Origin: Streptomyces ochraceiscleroticus
GTDB lineage: Bacteria > Actinomycetota > Actinomycetes > Streptomycetales > Streptomycetaceae
Assembly: GCF_000720485.1 (NCBI RefSeq)
Contig: NZ_JOAX01000029.1
Location: 1 to 64,000 of the forward strand
DNA: 64,000 nt
Direction of reading: 5' to 3'
Shown here: positions 53,658 to 61,659 of the stretch, one piece after another
Layout of the letters: every line of letters begins with the position of its first letter
How positions within the stretch are numbered: the stretch's first letter is position 1
Notes under the pieces: model-generated
Told to the model about the DNA's origin: nothing
Seen by the model: the letters and a program-made list of their open reading frames with translations, nothing else
The model's database searches: none
Made by a program: the position numbers and the translations under genes

Positions 53658-54578
53658 TCAGCCGGCGGCGGCCCGCGCGATCGCGGCACCGACGGTGACG
53701 TTGTTGCGGTAGACCTCGGCGTTGACGTCCAGGCTGCGGCCGCCGGTCGCGCGGCGGATGCGGTCCAGCAGGAACGGCGTCGTGGCGGCCCCTGAGACGC
53801 CCTCTCGCGCTGCCGCGTCCCACGCCTCGGATAGCACCCGCTCGTGCAGCTGCGGATCGAGCTGGCGGTCACGTGGTACCGGATTGGCGACGAGCAGCGC
53901 GGAGCGGAGGCCGAGCGCGTCCCGGGCCCGGATCATCGCGGCGATCTCCTCGGGCGACTCCGCCGAGGTGTCGATCCCGTGGCCCGAGTCGGCGACGTAG
54001 AAGCCGGGGAAGCGGCGCGTGCGGTAGCCGACGACCGGGATGCTCAGCGTCTCCAGGCGCTCCAGGGTCGCCCCGATGTCCAGCACCGACTTCACCCCCG
54101 CGCTGACCACCGTCACCGGGGTCCGGGCGAGAGTCACCAGGTCCGCCGACTCGTCGAAGCTGGTGCGCGCCCCGTGGTGCACCCCGCCGAGGCCCCCGGT
54201 CGCGAAGACCTGGACGCCCGCGAGGTGGGCGAGGTGAGAGGTGGCGGCCACCGTCGTCCCGGCGTCCCGGCCGGTGGCGATCGCGCCCGGCAGGTCGCGG
54301 ACGCTCGCCTTGGCCACGCCGTCCGCGGTGCACAGCCGCTCGATGTCGGCGTCGGAGAGGCCCACGGTGGGGACGCCCGCCACCACGCCGGTCGTGGCCG
54401 GCACCACGTCGGCGGCGCGCAGGATCTCCTCGGCCTCGCGGGCGATGGCGAGGTTGCGCGGCCGGGGAAGCCCGTGGGTGAAGATCGTCGACTCCAGCGC
54501 GACCACGGGGCGCCCGGCGCCGAGCGCCCGGTGCACCTCGTCGGACACCGCGGGAAGGTGCGCTGCCTGCCGGGTCAT
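53658..54578 (-). CDS. psuG: Pseudouridine-5'-phosphate glycosidase
   Basis: Enzyme of 306 residues that cleaves pseudouridine 5'-phosphate into uracil and ribose 5-phosphate. Motifs are ALESTIFTHGLPRPRN, PATTGVVAGVPTVGL, FATGGLGGVHHGAR, VSAGVKSVLDIGATLE and the C-terminal DVNAEVYRNNVTVGAAIA. GGAGG and AGGAG precede the ATG. With psuK it recovers carbon and uracil from modified RNA. Confidence 0.95.
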   Translation of the reverse strand: MTRQAAHLPAVSDEVHRALGAGRPVVALESTIFTHGLPRPRNLAIAREAEEILRAADVVPATTGVVAGVPTVGLSDADIERLCTADGVAKASVRDLPGAIATGRDAGTTVAATSHLAHLAGVQVFATGGLGGVHHGARTSFDESADLVTLARTPVTVVSAGVKSVLDIGATLERLETLSIPVVGYRTRRFPGFYVADSGHGIDTSAESPEEIAAMIRARDALGLRSALLVANPVPRDRQLDPQLHERVLSEAWDAAAREGVSGAATTPFLLDRIRRATGGRSLDVNAEVYRNNVTVGAAIARAAAG

Positions 54579-54907
54579 CTCCTGCTGCCTCCTGGGACGC
54601 GACGACGCGGGGCCTCGTGCGGCCGCGGGCGAACCGCGCTCGGCACGAAGGCGGTGCGGTGGTTCCGTACTGCTGTTCTCTGCCCGTATCGGCTGCGCCC
54701 TATCCCGTAGGAGCGTCCACGGCCGCGCACTCGATACGGCGGTCGGCAGCGTCCGGTGGGGGTCGGCAGCACGTCGTACGGAGGACGACGACGCGCCATA
54801 TGAAGGAGGGCGGCACACGGGCCCCGAGGGCGGCCCCCCGTTCTTCGTAGAGCGGTGTCCTAGTCCCCCGTAGGGCGGCGCTCCGCCCCCGTAGCGCGGC
54901 GCGCCCG
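54579..54907 (-). promoter_or_regulatory. Upstream region of psuG with dispersed GC-rich repeats
   Basis: 329 nt between the HEAT-repeat gene and psuG, both on the minus strand. It holds two copies of CCCCCGTAG(G/C)GCGGCGC (54865-54881 and 54886-54902), close to the HEAT gene stop. They can fold with neighbouring CGGCGC/GCGCCG and may terminate that gene. No coding frame here is credible. Confidence 0.45.
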
Positions 54908-56332
54908 TCAGACCTCCGCCGCGTCCGGGCCGATCCGGCCCCGTACGGCGGTCTGGACCTCGGTCTCCTCGGCGGGGTCGGCGGCGAGCCGGCGGAGCTG
55001 TTCGACGACGCGGGCGTCGCCGGTCGCGGCCGTACGGGCGGCGAGCTCGCGGGTGGTCTCCTCGCAGTCCCACAGGCACTCGACGGCGAAGCCCGCGGCG
55101 AAGCCGGGGTCGGTGGCCGCCAGCGCGGCGGCGGCCCGGCCGCGCAGGTGGGAGGAGGAGGTCTCGCGGTAGATGTGGCGCAGTACGGGCGCGGCGCACT
55201 CGACGCCGAGCCGTCCGGCGCCGTCGGCCAGCTCCCACAGGCCAGCCGCGTCCGGGCCCTCGGCCTGCACGGTCCTGCGGAGCACGGCGAGCACCGTGTC
55301 GGCGTCCCGGCTGCCGCCTCGGCGGGCCAGCAGCGCGGCGGCCACGGCGCCCAGCCGGTCCGGGCGGCGGGCCCACACACGGGCGCGTTCGACGGCCGCC
55401 ACGGAGCGCATACGGCAGAACGCGCCGGTCGCTGCCTCGACGAGCTCCGGGCAGGCGAGCGGGTCGGAGGCGGCGTCCTCGATCAGGTCGAGCGCTTCGG
55501 GGTCGCCCCGCTCGGCAAGGTGACGCAGGGCAGCCGCGCGGGCGGCGTCCGGACCGCTGCGGGCGGCCGCCAGCAGCTGGGGGCGGTCCTCGGGGCCGGC
55601 CACCGCGCCCAGGCAGCGCGCCGCCGCGCCGGTCCGCCACTCGGCGGGCCGCTCGGCACGGCCGTCCTCGGCCCACTGCAGGATCTCGCGGACGCTCCAG
55701 CCGGGGCGCGGGCCGCTCGGCGTGAGCTGGCGCTGCCAGCGGTCAAAAGAGCCCTGCTCGCCCGCGGCGCGGACCCGGGCTCCGTACCGGGCGTCCTCGG
55801 CCCACAGCCGCCAGGGCCGGGGCTCGAACGCGTCCCGTACGGCAGCGGCCAGCTCGGCCTCGCCCTCGGGGGTCTCCGGGAACCGGGCCAGGACGGCGGG
55901 CGCCAAGGAGAGCAGGCCCTCGTCGTCGTCGCGCAGGGCGAGCTCGTCCAGGGCCCAGCGCCAGTTGCCGCCGACCGCGGCGTAGCTGCGCAACAGGAGC
56001 AGCGCGGCGTCGCGCCCGTAGGAGGCGAGGTGGCCCAGGACGGAGAGCGCGAGGCCGGTGCGCTCCTCGCGGGTGTCCGTGCGGTCGTCGGGGTGGAAGA
56101 GGTGCCGTTCGATCTCTTCGAGGCCGCCGTCGAGCTGCATGTAGAGGCGTGCGTAGTACAGCGAGCGGTTCTCCAGCTGCCAGTCGCGCCGGGGGTCGCG
56201 CAGCACGCTGTCGTTGAGGGCGGCCAGGGCCTCGGCCCGGGGCGCCGCCAAGGCATGCAGGGTCCCGTCGCCGCGGCCTCGCTGGAGGAGGCCGAGCAGG
56301 GTGCCACTGGGCGCTATGTCTGGATCGAACAT
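54908..56332 (-). CDS. HEAT-repeat-like protein of unknown function
   Basis: Protein of 474 residues made of helical repeats: alternating pairs such as RPQLLAAARSGPDAARAAAL, GDPEALDLIEDAASDPLACP and DARVVEQLRRLAADPAEE indicate HEAT/armadillo-like scaffolding. The N-terminus FDPDIAPSGTLLGLLQRGRG is conserved in Streptomyces relatives as I recall them, which fixes the ATG at 56332 rather than 56389. No catalytic motif and no membrane segment. It is divergent from the SpoIIE-type phosphatase gene. Confidence 0.75.
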   Translation of the reverse strand: MFDPDIAPSGTLLGLLQRGRGDGTLHALAAPRAEALAALNDSVLRDPRRDWQLENRSLYYARLYMQLDGGLEEIERHLFHPDDRTDTREERTGLALSVLGHLASYGRDAALLLLRSYAAVGGNWRWALDELALRDDDEGLLSLAPAVLARFPETPEGEAELAAAVRDAFEPRPWRLWAEDARYGARVRAAGEQGSFDRWQRQLTPSGPRPGWSVREILQWAEDGRAERPAEWRTGAAARCLGAVAGPEDRPQLLAAARSGPDAARAAALRHLAERGDPEALDLIEDAASDPLACPELVEAATGAFCRMRSVAAVERARVWARRPDRLGAVAAALLARRGGSRDADTVLAVLRRTVQAEGPDAAGLWELADGAGRLGVECAAPVLRHIYRETSSSHLRGRAAAALAATDPGFAAGFAVECLWDCEETTRELAARTAATGDARVVEQLRRLAADPAEETEVQTAVRGRIGPDAAEV

Positions 56333-56416
56333 GAGGTCAGCATCCGGTGCGGGGGACTGGCTGGCAACGGGATTTCCGCTGACCGGCATTCTTGCCGGTG
56401 TCCGCGGGCCGTATGC

Positions 56417-56447
56417 GTCGTTCCCCAGGGTGGATCGGCGGAACGAC
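56417..56447. promoter_or_regulatory. Inverted repeat in the HEAT / phosphatase divergent region
   Basis: GTCGTTCC-N15-GGAACGAC (56417-56447), perfect 8-bp arms, stands in the 342-nt divergent gap; GGCATATGCC (56525-56534) is a second short palindrome. They may be operators for either gene. Nothing else was seen in the gap. Confidence 0.4.
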
Positions 56448-56674
56448 TGCCGTACGGCGGCCGAAGCCTAGCCCGGAGCGACCGATTCCGCAGCGCCCGG
56501 GCGGGTTACCGACGCGCAGCCGGGGGCATATGCCATGCGCACCACCGTATCGGGTCATGCCAAATCCCTTACGCGCGGTCGCAGCCTGTGCAACAGTCGT
56601 TACCGGCCCTTCCATCAGACATGGCCGACGAGGCCACAGACATGGCCGCGCGCCGCCTGATATCGGAGTACGTC

Positions 56675-58150
56675 ATGCCGTCCCATCTCTTCGCGGACCA
56701 TCATCACGCGCAGCCGCCCGAGCGCGGCGCGGTCGACGCACTCATCTCGCAGGCACGCCGGCTCCGTGGCAGTCTGGACGCCGTGCGCCGCGAGGCCGCG
56801 GCCGAGGGTCACCCGGACGAGGACGCCCGGCTGCGCTGGCAGCGGGCGCTGTGCGACCTCGCGGTCCACCACCTCGACGACCTCGGTGGCCATCTGGACC
56901 AGCTCAGAGAGGGACTGCCGACGGGGCCCCTGGACGGCCTGGACGAGCCCCTGTCGCATCCCGCGGCCCCGCCCGGCCCCGACCCCGAGGCGCACGCCCG
57001 CGGCTCGCTCCTGACCCGCGTGGGCAGCGCCGAGTGGAATCTCCTCACCGACGAGGCGAGCTGGTCCGAAGAGCTGTTCGGGATCTTCGGCCGGGAGCCC
57101 GCCGACGGGCCGCTCACCCTGGACGAGCTGCCCTCCCTGATCTTCGCCGACGACCAGCCCCTCGTGACCGCGATGGTCACGGACTGCCTGGTGGACGGCA
57201 AGCCGATCGACGGCGAATTCCGCATCGTGCGCCCCGACACGAGCGTGCGCACGGTGCACATGGTGGGCGAGCCGGTGCTCGACGCCGACGGCAGCACGGC
57301 CTGCATGTGGGCCGTACTGCGGGACGTCAGCGAGCTGCGCCGCAGCCAGAGGGCGGTGCGCGAGACCCGTGACTCGCTGCAGCGCCAACGGCACATCGCG
57401 CAGACCGAACACCGGCTTGCGGTCGAGCTGCAGGAAGCCGTGCTGCCGCCGTGGCGCGGCTCCCTGCGGTTCCCGCACGGCGGCCCGGTCGCCCTGGACC
57501 TCGCCGCGCGTTACCTCCCTTCCGGCTCCAGCGCCCTCGTCGGCGGCGACTGGTACGACGCGCTGCAGCTGCCCGACGGGCGCACGCTGCTGAGCGCCGG
57601 CGACCTCACCGGGCACGGCGTGACCGCCACGTCGGGCATGGCGATGCTGCTCGGCGCGCTGCGCGGCATGGCCGTCTCGGGCCAGGAGCCGGGCCCCCTG
57701 ATGGGCTACCTCAACCAACTCCTGGACACCTCCGCGCAGCCCGCCCTGGGCAGCGCGGTGTGCTGCCGCTTCGACCCGGCCACCCGCAGGCTGGACTGGG
57801 CGCAGGCCGGGCACCCCGCGCCGCTGCTGTTCCGGGACGGGCGGGGACGGGCGCTGCAGCCGCCGGAGGGCGTACTGCTGGGCGCGACCTCCGGGGCCGT
57901 GTACACGCAGCGCAGCGTGCAGTTGGAGCCCGGCGACCTGCTCGTGCTGTACACCGACGGGCTGGTGCCCCGGCGCCGTACGCCCGACGCGGACAGCACG
58001 CATGAAGGCGCTGAGCGGCTGCTCGCCCTCGCCCCCCGGTTCGCGGCGGCGCGGAGCGCGCAGGACAGCGTCCGTATCGTCGTCGAGGAGTTCGGCAACG
58101 CCGAACGGGAGGACGACGCGTGCGTGTTGATCGCCAGGATCGGTGACTGA
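56675..58150 (+). CDS. PAS-containing PP2C/SpoIIE-type serine phosphatase
   Basis: Protein of 491 residues. An N-terminal helical region (1-115) is followed by a PAS/PAC domain (about 120-235: SAEWNLLTDEASWSEELFGIFG, MWAVLRDVSELRRS), a coiled segment and the SpoIIE phosphatase domain (about 265-488) with metal-site motifs GGDWYDALQL, DLTGHGVTATSGM, AGHPAPLLFRDG and VLYTDGLVPRR. Such Streptomyces proteins dephosphorylate anti-anti-sigma factors. GGAG lies 7 nt before the chosen ATG; upstream ATGs at 56621 and 56642 are possible but lack such sites. Confidence 0.88.
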   Translation: MPSHLFADHHHAQPPERGAVDALISQARRLRGSLDAVRREAAAEGHPDEDARLRWQRALCDLAVHHLDDLGGHLDQLREGLPTGPLDGLDEPLSHPAAPPGPDPEAHARGSLLTRVGSAEWNLLTDEASWSEELFGIFGREPADGPLTLDELPSLIFADDQPLVTAMVTDCLVDGKPIDGEFRIVRPDTSVRTVHMVGEPVLDADGSTACMWAVLRDVSELRRSQRAVRETRDSLQRQRHIAQTEHRLAVELQEAVLPPWRGSLRFPHGGPVALDLAARYLPSGSSALVGGDWYDALQLPDGRTLLSAGDLTGHGVTATSGMAMLLGALRGMAVSGQEPGPLMGYLNQLLDTSAQPALGSAVCCRFDPATRRLDWAQAGHPAPLLFRDGRGRALQPPEGVLLGATSGAVYTQRSVQLEPGDLLVLYTDGLVPRRRTPDADSTHEGAERLLALAPRFAAARSAQDSVRIVVEEFGNAEREDDACVLIARIGD

Positions 58151-58226
58151 CGGCAGACCGGTGACTGACAGCTGAGCGATGGCTGACAGCTGACCGAACG
58201 GCTGACCGGCGCCTGACACGTGTCAG
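58140..58226. repeat. GCTGAC-rich simple repeats and palindrome after the phosphatase gene
   Basis: The stop region runs into repeated TGACTGAC/GCTGAC units (58145-58212) and ends in the perfect 14-bp palindrome CTGACACGTGTCAG (58213-58226). Confidence 0.5.
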
Positions 58227-58348
58227 CACACCTTCAGCACAGTCGTCAGCGCGGCCGACGGCACACACGGCGCACACGGCACACACAGCCAAGGGAAACC
58301 GCCCCGAGGTCTTGGGGGCAGCGTCTCCCGCGGTGGTCCGGCGGCCGT

Positions 58349-59833
58349 TCAGACCTGCCCGTTGCGGTCCTTCGGCTTCTTCTGCTTCGGCAGGGCGAGC
58401 CTGATCTCCTCGCGCAGGTCCTGGACCTTGGCGCAGTCGGCGTACTGCCCGGTCAGGCGGTACATCTCGCGCAGCCGGTCCCAGGTGCGGTGCGAGGAGT
58501 TCTCCCCGATCGACATCAGTGCCAGCCGGGCGTACCGGTCCGCCTGTTCGGGATCATTGGCGATGAACAGGGCGGAAGCCATCGAGAGATAGTCGAAGAT
58601 CTGCGAGCGCTGGTAACCCTCCCTGCGCAGCGCCAGCGCCTGCCGCGCGTGCCCCTGGGCGACCTTGGCGGCCTTGGGGTCGTGCTCGGCGAGCGTGCGA
58701 TACGCCAGTGCCTCCATGCCGTGCAAATCCGCCTCGTCGAAGTTCTGCATCCAACTGGGCGGCGGCACGTCCCGCTTGTCCGAGACGAACAGCTCCTCGG
58801 CCTCGCCGAGGGTGCGCCGCATCGCCTGCCCATGGCCCTTCGACGCCTGCGCCCACGCCTCGATCGTGTGCAGCATCGCACGCGTGCGCGGCAGGGTCTC
58901 GTCGCCGGAGCCGGACTGGGCGAGCTTCATCAGGTCCAGGGCGTCGTCCGGGCGGCCCAGGTGGACCATCTGGCGCGCCGCCCGGGACAGCGCCTCTCCG
59001 GCCCGGGGGCGGTCGCCGCCTTCACGGGCCGCGTGCGCGGCGATGACGAAGTACTTCTGTGCGGTGGGCTCCAGGCCCACGTCGTGGGACATCCAGCCGG
59101 CCAGGACGGCCAAGTTGGCCGCCACGCCCCACAGCCGCCGCTGGAGGTGCTCGGGGTGGCGGTAGGCGAGCATCCCGCCCACCTCGTTGAGCTGGCCCAC
59201 CACGGCCTTGCGCTGCAGCCCGCCGCCGCGGGACGCGTCCCAGGCGCGGAAGACCTCCACCGAGCGTTCCAGTGCGTCGATCTCCTGGGAGCCCACGGGG
59301 GCCGCTTCATAGCGGTCCAGGCCGGCCTGGTCGAGGGTATGCGAGCCGAGGGGGTTGTCGATACGGGGTGCGTCGGCTGCCAGGGCCGGGTCGGCGTGCA
59401 GCCAGTCGTACATGGCGCTGCTGAGCGCGGATCCGGCGGCGAGCGCCGCGCCCGCGCCCACCAAGCCGCGTCGGTTGAGCATGAGGTCCATTCCCGTGAA
59501 TTCCGTGAGGACCGCAGCCGTACGGTCGGGCGGCCACGGCAGGCCGTCGGCGCCCTGCCGCTTCCCCGCGCGCCCTGAGCGTGCGAAGCCGAGGTCCTCG
59601 GTGGTTACGACACGGCCGAGGCGCTCGGTGAACAGGGATGCCAGGACCTTCGGCACCGGATCACGCGGGGTCTCCCCCATGTCGATCCAGCGCCGGACTC
59701 GGGACGTGTCGGTCGCCAGCTGCGGGTGGCCCATGGCCGCCGCCTGCCGGTTGACCAACCTCGCCAGCTCGCCCTTCGACCAGCCGGCGAGCTGGAAAAG
59801 GTCCGCGAGACGGGTGTTCGGCTCCCTGTTCAC
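58349..59833 (-). CDS. NsdA/NsdB-type regulator with XRE-like N-terminus and TPR-like helices
   Basis: Protein of 494 residues. The N-terminal 100 residues, NTRLADLFQLAGWSKGELARL and HPQLATDTSRVRRWIDMGE, form an XRE-like DNA-binding module of the type seen in the Streptomyces negative regulators NsdA/NsdB. A hydrophobic stretch near 150-165 follows, then TPR-like helical repeats to about residue 470 (GQAMRRTLGEAEELFVSDKR, ADLHGMEALAYRTLAEHDPK). Known family members repress antibiotic production and differentiation; which paralogue this is cannot be told from sequence alone. The GTG start is supported by the family N-terminus. Confidence 0.75.
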   Translation of the reverse strand: MNREPNTRLADLFQLAGWSKGELARLVNRQAAAMGHPQLATDTSRVRRWIDMGETPRDPVPKVLASLFTERLGRVVTTEDLGFARSGRAGKRQGADGLPWPPDRTAAVLTEFTGMDLMLNRRGLVGAGAALAAGSALSSAMYDWLHADPALAADAPRIDNPLGSHTLDQAGLDRYEAAPVGSQEIDALERSVEVFRAWDASRGGGLQRKAVVGQLNEVGGMLAYRHPEHLQRRLWGVAANLAVLAGWMSHDVGLEPTAQKYFVIAAHAAREGGDRPRAGEALSRAARQMVHLGRPDDALDLMKLAQSGSGDETLPRTRAMLHTIEAWAQASKGHGQAMRRTLGEAEELFVSDKRDVPPPSWMQNFDEADLHGMEALAYRTLAEHDPKAAKVAQGHARQALALRREGYQRSQIFDYLSMASALFIANDPEQADRYARLALMSIGENSSHRTWDRLREMYRLTGQYADCAKVQDLREEIRLALPKQKKPKDRNGQV

Positions 59834-59895
59834 GTCAAGCCCCCAGGTTCCTCGACTGAGTTGACAGTAACCGGCCGTCATGTGCCGGGCGAGCA

Positions 59896-59925
59896 TTCGC
59901 CAGGGTTCGCCAGGGTGCGCCAGAT
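59896..59925 (-). repeat. Three 10-bp phased repeats upstream of the NsdA-like gene
   Basis: TTCGCCAGGG, TTCGCCAGGG and TGCGCCAGAT stand head to tail with a 10-nt period, 63-92 nt upstream of the minus-strand GTG start. Spacing of one helical turn suggests a cooperative protein-binding site. Confidence 0.5.
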
Positions 59926-60067
59926 GGTCTGCCACCCGTAGTCGAGTGTTCTGTAGAGACGCAGCCCCCGGCCCGGTGGCGGAAACGCATTCCCCAGGGT
60001 GTCGCAACCCTCACCGGGCCGGTGGCGCAACGCCACTCGTCGGCGCACGAAGGGACCTCATCCACCC

Positions 60068-61201
60068 ATGTACGCAGCATCGTCCGCCGCGACCGCCCCG
60101 CCCCGGCCGTACCGCCCGCAGCCCACGGGCAGCGGTCCGTACCTCGATCCCGCTCACTCCTCGGGAATGGCCGCCGGGCCTCCGGGCGGCCGCCTCCGGC
60201 GCCCCCAGGGAGCAGCACCACAACCGCTCAGCGGGAGACTCGATTTGTCCGGCCCCCAGGGCGCGCAGTTGCGCGCGGCGGTCGCCTCGGTGCAGCGCAT
60301 CTGTCCGGAGTTCAATCCCGTCCAGGTGCTGCGGCGGGGCGGGAAGTCCGTCCTTCTCGTCGGCACGACCGGGCGCACGACCGCGGTGGCGAAGTGTTTA
60401 CTGGACCACTCGCCGGCGTGGGTCGAGCGGTTCCGGCACGAAATAGCTGCGTATCGCGCCTTCGTACGCCACCGTCCACCGGTGCGCGTGCCGAGGTTGG
60501 TCGCCGCGGACCCTGACGCCTGCACACTGGTCGTCGAACGCATGCCCGGCCGGGTCGCCGCCGTGCAGCGGCATCCCACGGACGGGCCGCCGCGTGCGGA
60601 CGTCCGGGCCGCCCTCGGGGCGATCTGCCGGATCAACCTCTGGCGCCCGCCGGCCGGGATGTTCGACGCCCCCCTGGACTACGCGAACCGCATCGGCCGG
60701 TACCACGACCTCGGTCTGCTGACCGACCGGGACCTGGGCGACCTGCAGAAGCTGATGCACGGCATCGCGCACTCCCCCGGCCAGTTCTGCCACGGCGACG
60801 CACTGCTGAACAACGTCCTGCTCTCGCCCGCCGGCCCGGTCCTGCTGGACTGGGAGCACGCCGGCTGGTACTTGCCGGGCTACGACCTGGCGACCCTGTG
60901 GTCGGTGCTCGGGGACGCACCGGTCGCACGCCGCCAGATCAGCCAGCTCGCGCAGGCCGCGGGCCCCGCCGCCCGGGACTCCTTCCTGGTCAACCTGATG
61001 CTGGTACTGACCCGGGAGATCCGGCGCTACGAGACCGCGGTACAGCGGACCATGCGGGAGGAAGTACCGCCCGGTTCCACCGGTCAGGGACAGCCGGGGG
61101 CGCCCGCGGCGGGCGAGGAACAGCGCCTGCTGCTGCGGCGGCTGCACGACGACGCCCAGATGGCGCGGCGTGCGGTACGGGCGGCGGTCGGTACCCGCTG
61201 A
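60068..61201 (+). CDS. APH-family phosphotransferase (aminoglycoside-kinase-like)
   Basis: Protein of 377 residues with a kinase-like fold. The first 80 residues are Pro/Ala/Arg-rich and probably disordered. The ATP-binding lobe contains [17 protein letters not shown], the catalytic loop is [12 protein letters not shown] (His-Gly-Asp) and the metal-binding Asp is in [20 protein letters not shown]. The physiological substrate is unknown; resistance is only one possibility in this broad family. It is divergent from the NsdA-like gene and ends at the hairpin at 61232-61263. Confidence 0.82.
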   Translation: MYAASSAATAPPRPYRPQPTGSGPYLDPAHSSGMAAGPPGGRLRRPQGAAPQPLSGRLDLSGPQGAQLRAAVASVQRICPEFNPVQVLRRGGKSVLLVGTTGRTTAVAKCLLDHSPAWVERFRHEIAAYRAFVRHRPPVRVPRLVAADPDACTLVVERMPGRVAAVQRHPTDGPPRADVRAALGAICRINLWRPPAGMFDAPLDYANRIGRYHDLGLLTDRDLGDLQKLMHGIAHSPGQFCHGDALLNNVLLSPAGPVLLDWEHAGWYLPGYDLATLWSVLGDAPVARRQISQLAQAAGPAARDSFLVNLMLVLTREIRRYETAVQRTMREEVPPGSTGQGQPGAPAAGEEQRLLLRRLHDDAQMARRAVRAAVGTR

Positions 61202-61231
61202 TCCGCCGACGGGGGAAAGACGGGGGAAACG

Positions 61232-61263
61232 GAGCGGCGCGCCTGTGCTGGGGCGCGCCGCTC
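61232..61263 (+). terminator. Terminator after the phosphotransferase gene
   Basis: Perfect 12-bp stem GAGCGGCGCGCC / GGCGCGCCGCTC with an 8-nt loop, 31 nt after the stop codon. Confidence 0.8.
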
Positions 61264-61659
61264 TCGTATGCGCGCTTCGAGGCCGAGGCGCACCGCTCCC
61301 GTAGCGGCGCACCGCTCCCGTATGTGCCGCGCCGCTCTCCGGGGCGCGCTCTGCCGCGCCAGGGTGGCGTACGGTGGCGCGCTCCGGGGCATCACCCTCA
61401 CGCACCCTGTGGCGGTGCGGATTCCGAGCGGTGCACGGCCCGGCGTTCCCTCCGGCATTGGTCCATTCCACTGACGCGTCCCAGGCCCGGCGCCCGGTGC
61501 GCGAAAACTTCTCAGGCCCCGCGCCGACCTGCGAAATCGGCCGGTCGCGGGGTGATTGACGGATCGTCGGTGAACCGATACCTCTTGACAGGTTCCCGCA
61601 CGCCCAACGGCGCACCATCCGCCACACCGCCCGGTACGGGCCGGCCCGAGGAGGCTGCA
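61257..61659 (+). repeat. Intergenic region with GC-rich direct repeats before the amidase gene
   Basis: GCGCACCGCTCCCGTA occurs twice exactly (61288-61303 and 61307-61322, period 19), with looser relatives at 61257-61274 and 61325-61345. The remainder up to the amidase start has TTGACG (61556) and TTGACA (61585), but neither has a clear -10. I looked for a cyclic-di-AMP riboswitch, which often precedes such genes, and could not support one. Confidence 0.5.

Noticed and set aside
61202..61659. A cyclic-di-AMP (ydaO-type) riboswitch upstream of the amidase.
   Set aside because: The gene context is right, but I could not find the conserved core segments in the 450 nt upstream; a covariance-model search would decide.
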